From positions 84,424-148,423 of the forward strand of contig NZ_JABFMX010000012.1 in assembly GCF_013359735.1 (NCBI RefSeq): 64,000 nucleotides of DNA, read 5' to 3'. Source of the stretch: Arthrobacter sp. C9C5. Its GTDB lineage: Bacteria; Actinomycetota; Actinomycetes; Actinomycetales; Micrococcaceae. Every line of letters begins with the position of its first letter. The stretch's first letter is position 1. Shown here in pieces: positions 47,221-56,137 of the stretch. The translations under genes and the position numbers were made by a program. The notes beneath the pieces are model-generated. The model saw nothing but the letters and a program-made list of their open reading frames with translations. It was not told the DNA's origin and searched no databases.

Positions 47221-47271
47221 GGTGACAGTTCGTGGCAATGTTCCCGCCGAATATTGCCACGAACTGTCACC
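47221..47271. repeat. 19-bp inverted repeat between metG and leuB
   Basis: Perfect arms GGTGACAGTTCGTGGCAAT and ATTGCCACGAACTGTCACC with a 13-nt loop. No U run follows, so it may be a dispersed repeat palindrome, a terminator or a regulatory structure. Confidence 0.75.
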
Positions 47272-47338
47272 ACGCCTTGATTACGCGGGCACGCTTCCGG
47301 ATATTGAGACAATTTGACCAGCATGTGGATGCCTTGGC

Positions 47339-47344
47339 TACCCT
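47339..47344 (+). promoter_or_regulatory. -10 box (TACCCT) for leuB, leaderless
   Basis: TACCCT ending 6 nt before the ATG at 47351. TTGACC at 47314-47319 is a possible -35 with a 19-bp spacer. Confidence 0.5.
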
Positions 47345-47350
47345 GAAAAC

Positions 47351-48403
47351 ATGAGCGCATCCACGATTGATCTGGCAGTCATCCCCGGCGACGGCATCGG
47401 CCCGGAAGTTACCGCCGAGGCACTAAAGGTCCTGGAGAAGGCCGCCGCCGCCGAAGGCATCGACCTGAAGCAGACCCACTACAAGCTCGGCGCCCAGCAC
47501 TGGCTGGAGACGGGCGAGACGCTGCCGGCAGAAACCCTCGCCGACCTCCGTACCCGGGACGCCATTCTCTTTGGCGCGGTGGGTGCCGCCCCCGGCGACA
47601 CCCGGATCCCTTCCGGGATCATCGAACGCGAACTGCTGCTCAAGCTGCGCTTCAGCCTGGACCACTTCGTGAATCTGCGCCCCTCCCGGCTGTACGCCGG
47701 CGTCGGCAGCCCGCTTGCCAACCCGGGCGACATCGACTTCATCGTGGTCCGCGAAGGCACCGAGGGCCCCTACGTCGGCAACGGCGGCACTCTCCGGGCC
47801 GGCACCCCGCACGAGGTGGCCACCGAGGTCTCGCTGAACACCGCCCACGGCGTGGAGCGTGTGGTCCGTGATGCCTTCCGCCGTGCCAACGAGCGCCCGC
47901 GCAAGAAGCTGACCCTGGTGCACAAGCACAACGTCCTGGTCTTCGCCGGGCACCTCTGGAAGCGGACCGTGGAAGCAGTGGCGCAGGAATTCCCCGAGGT
48001 CAGCCACGACTACCTGCACGTGGATGCCGCCACGATCTTCATGGTCACCGACCCGGCGCGCTTCGACGTCATCGTCACGGACAACCTCTTCGGCGACATC
48101 CTTACCGACCTTGCGGCCGCTATAACCGGCGGCATCGGCCTCGCAGCCTCGGGCAACATCAACATGGACCGCACCGCGCCGTCCATGTTCGAGCCGGTCC
48201 ACGGATCGGCCCCGGACATTGCCGGCCAGCAGAAGGCCGATCCGAGCGCGGCCATCCTGTCCGCAGCGCTGTTGCTGGACCACCTGGGCTACGCCACCGC
48301 GGCTCGCAAGATCGAGGCGGCCGTCGCCGCCGACGTCGAAAGTCGGGACGGCAGCTTCCGGAGCACCGCCGCCATCGGCGACGCGATCGCCGCCGCCCTC
48401 TAG
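47351..48403 (+). CDS. leuB: 3-isopropylmalate dehydrogenase
   Basis: A 350-residue NAD enzyme that oxidises 3-isopropylmalate in leucine synthesis. [18 protein letters not shown] is the N-terminal signature; substrate residues are in [11 protein letters not shown] and the metal-binding [31 protein letters not shown] is the NAD loop. Length and motifs fit the actinobacterial monomer. The leaderless promoter and the terminator at 48416 make it a monocistronic unit. Confidence 0.97.
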   Translation: MSASTIDLAVIPGDGIGPEVTAEALKVLEKAAAAEGIDLKQTHYKLGAQHWLETGETLPAETLADLRTRDAILFGAVGAAPGDTRIPSGIIERELLLKLRFSLDHFVNLRPSRLYAGVGSPLANPGDIDFIVVREGTEGPYVGNGGTLRAGTPHEVATEVSLNTAHGVERVVRDAFRRANERPRKKLTLVHKHNVLVFAGHLWKRTVEAVAQEFPEVSHDYLHVDAATIFMVTDPARFDVIVTDNLFGDILTDLAAAITGGIGLAASGNINMDRTAPSMFEPVHGSAPDIAGQQKADPSAAILSAALLLDHLGYATAARKIEAAVAADVESRDGSFRSTAAIGDAIAAAL

Positions 48404-48415
48404 CAGCCAGAACCA

Positions 48416-48447
48416 CAGGGCGCCGCTGCCGACGATGCGGCGCCCTG
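48416..48447 (+). terminator. terminator hairpin after leuB
   Basis: CAGGGCGCCGC / GCGGCGCCCTG, 11-bp stem with a 10-nt loop, 13 nt past the leuB stop. No U run. Confidence 0.6.
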
Positions 48448-48562
48448 CGGCTCCGGTATCGGCCCCGGGATCGGGCGTAAGCTTGTTGCGAATCACCAAA
48501 ATGCTGCCGTGGTCCGAGGATGAACCACGTTCATACACCAGGCAGCCGACCGTGGAGGAACC

Positions 48563-49675
48563 ATGACCCAGACTGCCCATGGCGTCGAATTCAGCCAGCG
48601 GCTCTCGGCAACCCCGAAGTCCGCTGAAGAACGTGCCGCCATCCTGGCCAACCCGGGATTCGGCGACTATTTCACCGACCACACCGCGATCGTCGACTAC
48701 AGCGTCGATGCCGAGGGCAAAGGCGGCTGGCACGATGCGCGGATCGAACCCTACGGTCCCATCACGCTTGATCCCTCCGCAGCGGTCCTCCACTACGGCC
48801 AGGAGATCTTCGAAGGGCTCAAGGCCTACCGCCATGCCGACGGCTCCATCTGGACGTTCCGGCCCGAAGCCAACGCCGCGCGCCTGAACAAGTCTGCGCG
48901 CCGGCTCGCCCTCCCGGAGCTTCCGGAGGAATACTTCCTGACGGCCATCCGCGAACTCGTGTCCGTGGACCGGGAATGGGTTCCGTCCGGCGACGGCGAA
49001 GCCCTCTACCTGCGCCCCTTCATGATCGCTACCGAGGCCTTCCTAGGCGTCCGAGCTGCGCGCGAAGTGTCGTTCCGCGTCATCGCCTCGCCGGCCGGCA
49101 ACTACTTCGGCGGAGAGCTCAAGCCCGTGTCGATCTGGATCTCCCGCGAATACGCCCGCGCCGGCCGCGGCGGCACCGGCGCCGCGAAGTGCGGCGGCAA
49201 CTATGCCGCTTCCCTCATCGCGCAGCAGGAAGCTGAGGCCCACGGCTGCAAGCAGGTCCTGTTCCTGGACCAATTCAACGACAACGCCGTCGAGGAACTC
49301 GGCGGAATGAACGTCTTCTTCGTGATGAAGGACGGCTCGTTGGTCACCCCCGCGCTGTCCGGGACCATCCTGGAGGGCGTCACCCGCTCCTCCGTGATCC
49401 AGGTCGCCCGGGACATGGGCCGCGAGGTCACCGAGCGCAAAATCACCCTGGATGAGTGGCGCGACGGCGTCGCCTCCGGCGAGATCACCGAGGTCTTCGC
49501 CTGCGGTACCGCGGCCGTCATCACCCCGATCGGCGTGCTCAAGGACGATACCGAGTTCATCGGTTCCGAGGACGCGAAGGCCGGCGAGACCACCATGGCT
49601 ATCCGCCAGCAACTGCTCGGCATCCAGACCGGCACCGTCGAGGACACCCACGGCTGGCTGACCCGCCTGGCGTAG
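48563..49675 (+). CDS. ilvE: branched-chain amino acid aminotransferase
   Basis: A 370-residue fold-type IV PLP enzyme that makes valine, isoleucine and leucine from their 2-oxoacids. The PLP lysine is in [19 protein letters not shown]; other blocks are [16 protein letters not shown], the segment [16 protein letters not shown] and [15 protein letters not shown]. The ATG at 48563 is preceded by GGAGGA. It lies between leuB and an MBL hydrolase. Confidence 0.97.
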   Translation: MTQTAHGVEFSQRLSATPKSAEERAAILANPGFGDYFTDHTAIVDYSVDAEGKGGWHDARIEPYGPITLDPSAAVLHYGQEIFEGLKAYRHADGSIWTFRPEANAARLNKSARRLALPELPEEYFLTAIRELVSVDREWVPSGDGEALYLRPFMIATEAFLGVRAAREVSFRVIASPAGNYFGGELKPVSIWISREYARAGRGGTGAAKCGGNYAASLIAQQEAEAHGCKQVLFLDQFNDNAVEELGGMNVFFVMKDGSLVTPALSGTILEGVTRSSVIQVARDMGREVTERKITLDEWRDGVASGEITEVFACGTAAVITPIGVLKDDTEFIGSEDAKAGETTMAIRQQLLGIQTGTVEDTHGWLTRLA

Positions 49676-49691
49676 CCTGCACCAACCAGAA

Positions 49692-49730
49692 CGACGGCGG
49701 TCCGCACCCTCAGGGTGCGGGCCGCCGTCG
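49692..49730 (+). terminator. terminator hairpin after ilvE
   Basis: Stem CGACGGCGG-T-CCGCACC with GGTGCGG-G-CCGCCGTCG (one T-G pair), 17 nt past the stop. No U run. Confidence 0.65.
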
Positions 49731-49817
49731 TCGTCAGCGCGATCGCCGAGGCGCTGTTGCCCGCCGTGATTGTCGTCCTGCTGCTCCTTTGAGCGTCCCC
49801 GGTGGGAAGATGGAAGG

Positions 49818-50612
49818 GTGATTCCCGATGATGCCCGCGCCCTGGTCCGCAGCACCGAGCTGACGCGGTTCCGCCTTGCCCCGAACCCGGGCCCGATGAG
49901 CCTGCACGGCACCAACTCCTACGTGGTGGCGGCCCCCGGGTCGGCCGGCGTCGTGGTGGTGGATCCGGGTCCCCTCGACGAAGACCACCTCCGCGAACTG
50001 ACCCAGTACGGCGCCGTCGAACTGATCCTCATTACACACCGCCACGCCGACCACACCGCGGCCGCGGCACGCTTCGCCGAACTCACCGGCGCCCCCGTCC
50101 GCGCTGCAGACCCCGCACACTGCCACGGGGGAGAGCCGCTTCGGGAGAGGGAGGTGCTACACGCCGCCGGGGTGGAAATCCGCGTGCTGGCGACACCTGG
50201 CCACACCTCCGACTCGGTCTGCTTCCACCTCCCCCAGGACGGTGCCCACGGCGCCGTCCTCACCGGGGACACGATCTTAGGTCTAGGCACCACCGTCCTG
50301 GACTACCCAGACGGCAAGTTGGGGGATTACCTCGATTCCCTGGACCGGCTGGAAAGCCTGGGCCCGGCCACCGTCCTGCCCGCTCACGGCCCCATGCTTC
50401 CGGCGCTGGACAGCATCGTCCGCGCCTACCGGGACCACCGGCAGGACCGCCTGGCCCAGATCCGCAACGCCATCGCCGAGCTCGGAGCGGAGGCTGGCGT
50501 CGAAGAAGTGGCCGACGCCGTCTACGCCGCCGTCGACCCGGCTGTCCGGCGCGCGGCGGAACTGTCCGTCGCCGCTCAACTGGATTACCTGCGTTCACGT
50601 GGCCCCGCCTGA
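49818..50612 (+). CDS. MBL-fold metallo-hydrolase (LACTB2-like)
   Basis: A 264-residue metallo-beta-lactamase fold protein. Metal motifs are ITHRHADHTA (HxHxDH), LATPGHTSDSV (His), LTGDTILG (bridging Asp) and LPAHGP (His). The C-terminal 70 residues are a winged-helix extension (BLACT_WH) as in LACTB2 nucleases. The physiological substrate is unknown; RNA or a thioester are possible. GTG 49818 starts at the conserved N-terminus; the upstream in-frame stretch is not conserved. Confidence 0.88.
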   Translation: MIPDDARALVRSTELTRFRLAPNPGPMSLHGTNSYVVAAPGSAGVVVVDPGPLDEDHLRELTQYGAVELILITHRHADHTAAAARFAELTGAPVRAADPAHCHGGEPLREREVLHAAGVEIRVLATPGHTSDSVCFHLPQDGAHGAVLTGDTILGLGTTVLDYPDGKLGDYLDSLDRLESLGPATVLPAHGPMLPALDSIVRAYRDHRQDRLAQIRNAIAELGAEAGVEEVADAVYAAVDPAVRRAAELSVAAQLDYLRSRGPA

Positions 50613-50645
50613 AACACGCGTCCGGGGGCTTGCCGCCTGAGACGG

Positions 50646-50651
50646 TACGCT
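50646..50651 (+). promoter_or_regulatory. -10 box (TACGCT) for the FAH-family gene, leaderless
   Basis: TANNNT hexamer ending 7 nt before the ATG at 50659. Confidence 0.45.
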
Positions 50652-50658
50652 TGGAACC

Positions 50659-51435
50659 ATGCGTATCGCCCGGTTTGTAGTCGATTCTGATCCCATGTAC
50701 GGCATTGTTGAGGGCCAGCCCGGCAGTGAGGAAATCACTGTCATCAATGGCGACCCCTTCTTCCACGGTGTGGAGCGGACTGCCGTCAAGCACAAGCTGG
50801 AGGACGTCCGCCTCCTCGCCCCGATCATCCCGCGCAGCAAGGTCGTCGGCGTCGGGCGCAACTTCGTGGAACACGCCCACGAGCTCGGCAACGAGGTGCC
50901 GGCGCAGCCGCTGCTCTTCCTCAAGCCCAACACCTCGGTGATCGGGCCCAACGACCCGATCATCCTGCCGGAGTTCTCCGACGAGGTCTCCTTCGAGGCC
51001 GAGCTGTGCGTCGTGATCGGCCGGATCTGCAAGGACGTCCCGGAGGAGCGCGTCGACGACGTCGTCTTCGGCTACACCTGCGGCAACGACCTCACCGCCC
51101 GGGACGTCCAGAAGACCGATCTGCAGTGGGCACGGGCGAAGGGCTTTGACACCTCGGCGCCGCTGGGCCCGTGGATCGAGACCGAACTGGACACCGAGGA
51201 CCTGCAGATCCAGGGCCGGCTCAACGGCGAGCTCCGCCAGGACGGCAGCACCAGCCAGATGATCCGCGGCGTCCGCGAACTCGTTTCCATCGTCTCGCAG
51301 GCCTTCACCCTGCTGCCCGGCGACGTCATCATGACCGGCACCCCGGCCGGCGTCGGCCTGGTCAAGGCCGGAGACCGGTTCGAGGTCGAGATCGAGGGCA
51401 TCGGCCGCCTCTCCAACCCGGTGGTCCGCCGCTAA
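50659..51435 (+). CDS. fumarylacetoacetate hydrolase (FAH) family protein
   Basis: A 258-residue protein of the FAH superfamily that hydrolyses or decarboxylates 2-oxoacids with a divalent metal. The catalytic region is [19 protein letters not shown] (metal Glu pair), [14 protein letters not shown] and the oxyanion segment [20 protein letters not shown]. Such proteins include acylpyruvases and oxaloacetate decarboxylases; the best guess here is a housekeeping acylpyruvase-like activity. It sits before gltX, with a terminator between. Confidence 0.9.
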   Translation: MRIARFVVDSDPMYGIVEGQPGSEEITVINGDPFFHGVERTAVKHKLEDVRLLAPIIPRSKVVGVGRNFVEHAHELGNEVPAQPLLFLKPNTSVIGPNDPIILPEFSDEVSFEAELCVVIGRICKDVPEERVDDVVFGYTCGNDLTARDVQKTDLQWARAKGFDTSAPLGPWIETELDTEDLQIQGRLNGELRQDGSTSQMIRGVRELVSIVSQAFTLLPGDVIMTGTPAGVGLVKAGDRFEVEIEGIGRLSNPVVRR

Positions 51436-51466
51436 CTGCTCCACGCGGAAGAAACCGCGCCGATTT

Positions 51467-51507
51467 CGGACAGCCGCACCGTGGATCCACGGTGCGGCTG
51501 TCCGTTT
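51467..51507 (+). terminator. terminator between FAH gene and gltX
   Basis: A perfect 17-bp stem, CGGACAGCCGCACCGTG / CACGGTGCGGCTGTCCG, with loop GATC, then TTTG. Confidence 0.8.
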
Positions 51508-51553
51508 GTGTAGCGGAATCCGACGCCGGGCACGCGGTAAAGTTGGTACCACT

Positions 51554-53089
51554 ATGACTACTCCCACCGCGCCCGACGCCGTCTCCAGCACCGCCACCAC
51601 GGAATTGACCCGTGAAGTCACCGCCGAAACCCCGGTCCGCGTCCGGTTCTGCCCGTCGCCGACCGGCACCCCGCACGTCGGCCTGATCCGCACGGCCCTG
51701 TTCAACTGGGCCCACGCGAAGCACACCAGGGGCACCTTCGTGTTCCGAATTGAGGACACGGACGCGGCGCGCGACTCGGAGGAGAGCTACCAGCAGCTGC
51801 TCGAGGCGCTCAAGTGGCTCGGCATCAGCTGGGAGGAAGGCGTGGAAGTGGGCGGCCCACACGAGCCGTACCGCCAGTCGCAGCGCCTGGACCTCTACAA
51901 GGACGTCGTCGCCAAGCTCCTTGAGGCCGGCTACGCCTATGAGTGCTACTCGTCTCCGGAGGAAGTCGAAGCCCGGCACCGCGCCGCCGGCCGCGACCCC
52001 AAGCTGGGCTACGACAACTTCGACCGCAACCTGTCCGAGGAACAGCTCGCCGCGTTCAAGGCCGAGGGCCGTAAGCCGGTGCTGCGCGTGCGGATGCCGG
52101 ATGAGGACGTCACCTTCACCGACATGGTCCGTGGCGAGATCACCTTCAAGGCCGGCAGCATCCCCGACTACGTGATCGTCCGTGCCGACGGCTCGCCGCT
52201 CTACACCCTGGTCAACCCGGTCGACGACGCCCTGATGGGCATCACGCACGTGCTGCGCGGCGAGGACCTGCTCTCCTCCACGCCCCGCCAGGTGGTGCTG
52301 ATCCGCGCGCTCATGGAGATCGGCGTCGCCAGCTACATGCCGGTATTCGGGCACCTGCCGTACGTCATGGGGGAGGGCAACAAGAAGCTCTCCAAGCGTG
52401 ACCCACAGTCCAACCTCTTCCTGCTCCGGGACCGCGGCTTCATCCCGGAAGGCCTGCTGAACTACCTGTCCCTGCTGGGCTGGAGCCTGTCCGCGGACGA
52501 GGACATCTTCACCGTGGAACAGCTGATCGAAAACTTCGACGTCAACGACGTGCTCGCCAACCCCGCCCGCTTCGACATCAAGAAGGCCGAAGCGATCAAC
52601 GGCACGCACATCCGCATGCTGGACCCGGAGGACTTCCGCGGCCGTTTGGTTCCCTACCTGCAGTCCGCGGGCCTGGTCGGGGAGAAGCTGACGGCCCGTG
52701 ACGAGGAGATCCTCGCGGAAGCAGCGCCGCTGATCCAGGAGCGCATCTCGCTGCTCGGCGAAGCGCCCGAGATGCTGGCCTTCCTGTTCAAGGGCGACGA
52801 CGCGATCGACGTCGCCGACGACGCACGCAAGGGCCTGCCGGAGAACCTGGCTGAAGTCCTCGACGCGGCCTTGGCGGCGCTGGAACCCGTGGCCGACTGG
52901 ACCGCGGAAAACATCCAGGCCGCCCTGAAGGAGGCCCTGGTGGAAGGCCTGGGCGTCAAACCGCGCCTGGCGTTCGGCCCCGTCCGCACTGCCATCTCCG
53001 GGCGCCGTATCTCGCCGCCGCTGTTCGAGTCCATGGTCATCCTGGGCAAAGATTCGTCCCTGGGCCGCCTGCGCGCGTTCCGCGGCTGA
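51554..53089 (+). CDS. gltX: glutamyl-tRNA synthetase
   Basis: A 511-residue class I synthetase. The HIGH-like motif is [20 protein letters not shown] and the KMSKS-like motif is KKLSKRDPQ. The catalytic domain is about residues 25-330 and the anticodon-binding domain follows. An N-terminal Thr/Ala-rich extension of about 25 residues is not conserved. The position upstream of tRNA-Gln and tRNA-Glu genes is notable; in organisms without GlnRS this enzyme can charge both, but no gatCAB genes are in the window to test that. Its stop overlaps the HAD gene start (TGATG). Confidence 0.97.
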   Translation: MTTPTAPDAVSSTATTELTREVTAETPVRVRFCPSPTGTPHVGLIRTALFNWAHAKHTRGTFVFRIEDTDAARDSEESYQQLLEALKWLGISWEEGVEVGGPHEPYRQSQRLDLYKDVVAKLLEAGYAYECYSSPEEVEARHRAAGRDPKLGYDNFDRNLSEEQLAAFKAEGRKPVLRVRMPDEDVTFTDMVRGEITFKAGSIPDYVIVRADGSPLYTLVNPVDDALMGITHVLRGEDLLSSTPRQVVLIRALMEIGVASYMPVFGHLPYVMGEGNKKLSKRDPQSNLFLLRDRGFIPEGLLNYLSLLGWSLSADEDIFTVEQLIENFDVNDVLANPARFDIKKAEAINGTHIRMLDPEDFRGRLVPYLQSAGLVGEKLTARDEEILAEAAPLIQERISLLGEAPEMLAFLFKGDDAIDVADDARKGLPENLAEVLDAALAALEPVADWTAENIQAALKEALVEGLGVKPRLAFGPVRTAISGRRISPPLFESMVILGKDSSLGRLRAFRG

Positions 53090-53826
53090 TGAACGGCGGG
53101 TCCGGGTCCGGGAGCGGGATCCTCGCCGCCGGGCTGGACGGCATCCGCGGGGTGCTGTTCGACATCGACGACACCCTCGTGGACCTCGAGTTCGCGATGA
53201 CGACCGCCCTGCGCGATGTCAGCGAGCACCTCCTTCCCGGTCTCGACGAGGCCGGCTGGGAGCGGTTCGGACGGATCTTCACGCGGGAGACGACCCATTT
53301 CTACGACCGCTACCTGGCCGGCGAACTGAGCTTCAACGAACAACGGCTACTGCGCGGCCGGGCCGCGCTGGGGCACTTCGGCGTCGAACTCGAGGAGGGG
53401 GAGCAGGCCCACCACTGGGTGAGCTCCTACGCCAGCCGCCAGCACAGCTACGTCCGTGCCTTTGACGACGTGGCACCGCTGCTGGACGCGCTCGACGCCG
53501 CCGGCGTTCCGTACGGAGCGGTGAGCAACAATGTGCACGACTACCAGCGGGTGAAGCTGGACGCCGCCGGGCTTGGCCGCATCGGCGTCCTCGTGGGCAC
53601 GGACACGGTCGGCGTGCCCAAGCCGGATCCCGCGATCTTCCTCGAAGGAGTGCGCCGGCTCGGAACCGGCGCCGGCGAAACGCTGTACGTCGGCGACAAC
53701 CGGCTTCTCGACGCGGAAGGCTCGACGGCGGCGGGCCTGCTGGGCGTGTGGCTGAACCGCGGCGGAGAGCCCGCCGCTGGCTTTTCCGGGCGCGAGGTCG
53801 GTTCGCTGCTGGAACTGCTGGCCTGA
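53089..53826 (+). CDS. HAD-superfamily hydrolase
   Basis: A 245-residue phosphatase-type protein. Motif I is LFDIDDTLVD (nucleophile Asp), motif II is AVSNN, and motifs III/IV are VPKPDPAIF and YVGDNRLLDAEG. A four-helix cap domain occupies about residues 35-115, the subclass I type. The substrate is probably a small phosphorylated metabolite. It is translationally coupled to gltX. Confidence 0.9.
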   Translation: MNGGSGSGSGILAAGLDGIRGVLFDIDDTLVDLEFAMTTALRDVSEHLLPGLDEAGWERFGRIFTRETTHFYDRYLAGELSFNEQRLLRGRAALGHFGVELEEGEQAHHWVSSYASRQHSYVRAFDDVAPLLDALDAAGVPYGAVSNNVHDYQRVKLDAAGLGRIGVLVGTDTVGVPKPDPAIFLEGVRRLGTGAGETLYVGDNRLLDAEGSTAAGLLGVWLNRGGEPAAGFSGREVGSLLELLA

Positions 53827-53852
53827 GCTTGGCGGCGCCTGTCGCCACAACA

Positions 53853-53895
53853 AAACGGCCCCGCCGGAGGATCCATTCCTCCGGCGGGGCCGTTT
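53853..53895. terminator. bidirectional terminator between HAD and heptad-repeat genes
   Basis: A perfect 19-bp stem with a 5-nt loop (TCCAT). Flanked by AAAA on one side and TTT on the other, so it can serve both convergent genes. Confidence 0.85.
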
Positions 53896-53905
53896 GCGTG
53901 GCGGG

Positions 53906-55396
53906 CTAAGCCGTTTCCTGCCCGAGACGCCGTTCCTGTGCCAGTCGCCGGTGCCGCAGGGCCAGGTAGGCGCCGACGGCACCCAGCCCCAGGAGCGCCA
54001 CGAGACCCAGGGCCACTGCCACGTCAGCCTTGATCATGTTCGACGGGGACACCGCAGCTGCGCTGGAGTACAGCGTTCCGGTGCCGGCAGCCAGCCGGGC
54101 GTTCCCGTCGGCGAGCTTGCCGGCGCCGGTGGATAGCTGGGTGGAGCCCGAGGCCAGCTTGGTGCTGCCCGCGGAGAGCTGCGATGCGCCGCTGGCGAGG
54201 GCCGTGGAGCCCTTCAGCAGCCCGGGGTTGGACGGATCAGCAGGGTCTCCCGCAATTCCGGCGTTCAGTGCCAGGGTGCCGTCGGCCAGCCGAGAGCTTC
54301 CGTCGGTCATTTTGGCGGTGGCCTTCAGCAGTCCGGGGTGTTCGGGGTCGCCCGGAACCCCGTCCATGCCAACGCGGATCTTCGCGGTACCGGCCGCCAG
54401 CAGTTCGGTGCCCAGGACGACGCCGGGGCTGTTGGGGTCGCGGCTGTTGAGCTTACCGGCCAGGGTGGCGAAACCGGCGGTGAGCTTTCCCGTTCCGGCA
54501 TGGAGCTGGCCCGCGCCGGTGTTCAACTGGGCGCTCCCGTCCTGCAGCTGGCCCGCGCCGGCCTGGAGCTGGCCCGCGCCGCCCTGGAGCTGGGACGCCC
54601 CGGCATCCAGCCGCTGGGCGCCGGCGAGAATCTTCGCAATCTTGTCCTTGACCACGGCCAGCGGGACGAGGCCTTGGACGGGGTCGTTGGCGGCCGCCTG
54701 CAGCAGTTCCAGGGCCTGGGCCAGAGCGGCGGTTCCGGTGCCGGCTTCGGGGTTGTTGTTGGCTCCGCGGTAGCCCTTCAGCTGATCGGTGCCGGCCTTC
54801 AGCTGGTCGGTCCCGGCTTTCAACTGGGTGGCGCCCGCAGCGAGTCGGCCGGTACCGTCGGCCAGTTTGGCCGCTCCGGTGTCGAGCTGGGTGGCACCAT
54901 CGGCCAGGTTGTTCGGGGCCGCACTGGAAGCGGTGGGGGTCAGGGCGGCGGAGAGCTGCACCGCCCCGGCGGCGAGCTTCTGCGCGCCGTCGTCAACCTT
55001 GTAAACGCCGGGTGCCAGCTTGTTGTTGACGTCGGTTTGGATCTTGACGGCACCCGTGGCCAGCCGGCTGGCTCCGGCCTCCAGCTTCTCCGCTCCGGGG
55101 GCGAGCTTTTCGGCAATCCCCGCCTGGATCTTCGCGGCGCCGTCCGAGAGTTTGCCTGCGCCAACGTCGGCCTGTCCAGCGCCGGTGGCAAGCTTGCCTG
55201 CGCCGTCCTTCAGCTGCTGTGCCCCCGCAGAGGCCAGTCCGGCACCGTCATTGAGCCTCGCGGATCCGTCCGTGATGCGTCCGGTGACCAGGGTGTAGAA
55301 CCCCAGTAGGGCGATCAGCAGGAGGGCCAGGATGGCGATGGCGATTTGTTGCGCCCGGGTGCGGGTTGGGGCGGTGGCGGCACGGCTCTGTGACAC
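53906..55396 (-). CDS. two-ended membrane protein with long xxGAxxL heptad repeats (YhgE/Pip-like repeat region)
   Basis: A 496-residue protein. An N-terminal transmembrane helix (IAIAILALLLIALLGFYTL) and a C-terminal one (DVAVALGLVALLGLGAVGAY) flank about 400 residues built of 7-residue units such as SAGAQQL-KDGAGKL and DGAGQLQ-AGAGQLQ. The repeat matches the L-x-x-G heptads found in YhgE/Pip phage-infection proteins and in the EsaA-like part of type VII secretion systems. The other YhgE/Pip transmembrane domains are missing. GTG 55396 follows GAGAGGAA. No function is known; it probably forms a long extracellular coiled stalk or spans the wall. Confidence 0.8.
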   Translation of the reverse strand: MSQSRAATAPTRTRAQQIAIAILALLLIALLGFYTLVTGRITDGSARLNDGAGLASAGAQQLKDGAGKLATGAGQADVGAGKLSDGAAKIQAGIAEKLAPGAEKLEAGASRLATGAVKIQTDVNNKLAPGVYKVDDGAQKLAAGAVQLSAALTPTASSAAPNNLADGATQLDTGAAKLADGTGRLAAGATQLKAGTDQLKAGTDQLKGYRGANNNPEAGTGTAALAQALELLQAAANDPVQGLVPLAVVKDKIAKILAGAQRLDAGASQLQGGAGQLQAGAGQLQDGSAQLNTGAGQLHAGTGKLTAGFATLAGKLNSRDPNSPGVVLGTELLAAGTAKIRVGMDGVPGDPEHPGLLKATAKMTDGSSRLADGTLALNAGIAGDPADPSNPGLLKGSTALASGASQLSAGSTKLASGSTQLSTGAGKLADGNARLAAGTGTLYSSAAAVSPSNMIKADVAVALGLVALLGLGAVGAYLALRHRRLAQERRLGQETA

Positions 55397-55753
55397 GGGT
55401 TGTTCCTCTCGACGATCTCGCCGGCGGCGGCTCTGCTACCGGCCCCCCGCAACTGTGATGCAGCTAACATCCAAAATTGGCCGTTGTTCTGCCCGCAACT
55501 GAGTGGGGGAGGGGTTTGTTACTCGTTGGTAACTTACCGAGCGTAAACTTGGCGGGGCCGGATTGGCAAGGGTTTTTGCGGGTGAATCCCAACAAGCGAT
55601 GCCTGGAGGGCCGGGAGTGGCGTGCCGGCCGGGGCGCTGGCCGAGGTGGCGGCGCCGATTTGTGCAAGGGAAAACTCTCGGGTAAAGTAATTACTCGTGC
55701 TGAGGCGCTGGGAGCGCGGGTTTGGACCTGCGAAAACGGCCCGAAAGTTCCAT
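55397..55753. other. 357-bp intergenic region before tRNA-Gln
   Basis: Holds the divergent promoters of the heptad-repeat gene and tRNA-Gln. An AT-rich stretch at about 55440-55560 includes repeated GTTACT/TTACTCG words. I see no gene here. Confidence 0.4.
55660..55688 (+). promoter_or_regulatory. promoter of tRNA-Gln
   Basis: TTGTGC (55660-55665), 17-bp spacer, TAAAGT (55683-55688). The tRNA begins 65 nt later. Confidence 0.55.
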
Positions 55754-55825
55754 TGGGATATGGTGTAATTGGCAACACTACGGTTTCTGGTACCGTCATT
55801 CTAGGTTCGAGTCCTGGTATCCCAG
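55754..55825 (+). tRNA. tRNA-Gln (anticodon CUG)
   Basis: 72 nt. Acceptor stem TGGGATA/TATCCCA with discriminator G, anticodon stem ACGGT/ACCGT with loop TTCTGGT (anticodon CTG), TpsiC loop GGTTCGAGTCC. The leading T-A pair is the usual bacterial tRNA-Gln identity. CCA is not encoded. Confidence 0.93.
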
Positions 55826-55884
55826 CTCTGAATAAGCCGCGGATTTCTGCGGTGAATCAGGGGTTTCGAAGCGGCCTGGCCGAT

Positions 55885-55914
55885 TTGGAACACACGCCGA
55901 GTTTATGAAATACT
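55885..55914 (+). promoter_or_regulatory. possible separate promoter of tRNA-Glu
   Basis: TTGGAA (55885-55890), 18-bp spacer, AATACT (55909-55914), in an AT-rich gap between the two tRNA genes. Confidence 0.4.
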
Positions 55915-55955
55915 GACTTGGCTTGAATGGCAGAGATGCTGTTTGGAAAGTACAG

Positions 55956-56028
55956 GGCCCCATCGTATAGCGGCCTAGTACGCTGCCCTCTCACGGCGGT
56001 AACGCGGGTTCGAATCCCGCTGGGGTCA
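55956..56028 (+). tRNA. tRNA-Glu (anticodon CUC)
   Basis: 73 nt. Acceptor stem GGCCCCA/TGGGGTC with one G-T pair, anticodon loop CTCTCAC (anticodon CTC), TpsiC arm GCGGGTTCGAATCCCGC. CCA follows the discriminator at 56029-56031, so this tRNA may be made with an encoded CCA end, unlike tRNA-Leu, -Lys and -Gln here. Confidence 0.94.
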
Positions 56029-56034
56029 CCATCG

Positions 56035-56068
56035 AAACGGTCCCGGGCATCAGCCCGGGGCCGTTTTT
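56035..56068 (+). terminator. rho-independent terminator of tRNA-Glu
   Basis: Stem AAACGG-T-CCCGGGC / GCCCGGG-G-CCGTTT, loop ATCA, then a run of T ending at 56067. It terminates the tRNA-Glu transcript. Confidence 0.85.
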
Positions 56069-56137
56069 CGTTGTCGCGGCCAACGGCCCGGACGCCGGCG
56101 GCCCTGCCCGGGCCGGCCCAACTGGCATGATGATGCA

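Noticed and set aside
49715..49792. Short GTG-started hydrophobic ORF (25 residues, Val/Leu-rich) after ilvE
   Set aside because: It overlaps the ilvE terminator hairpin, has no ribosome site or TANNNT box, and the hydrophobic run can arise from the GTC/CTG-rich hairpin arm.
55477..55908. Open frame of 143 codons across the tRNA-Gln gene
   Set aside because: It runs through a tRNA gene and its promoter, and shows no domain or codon pattern of a real gene.
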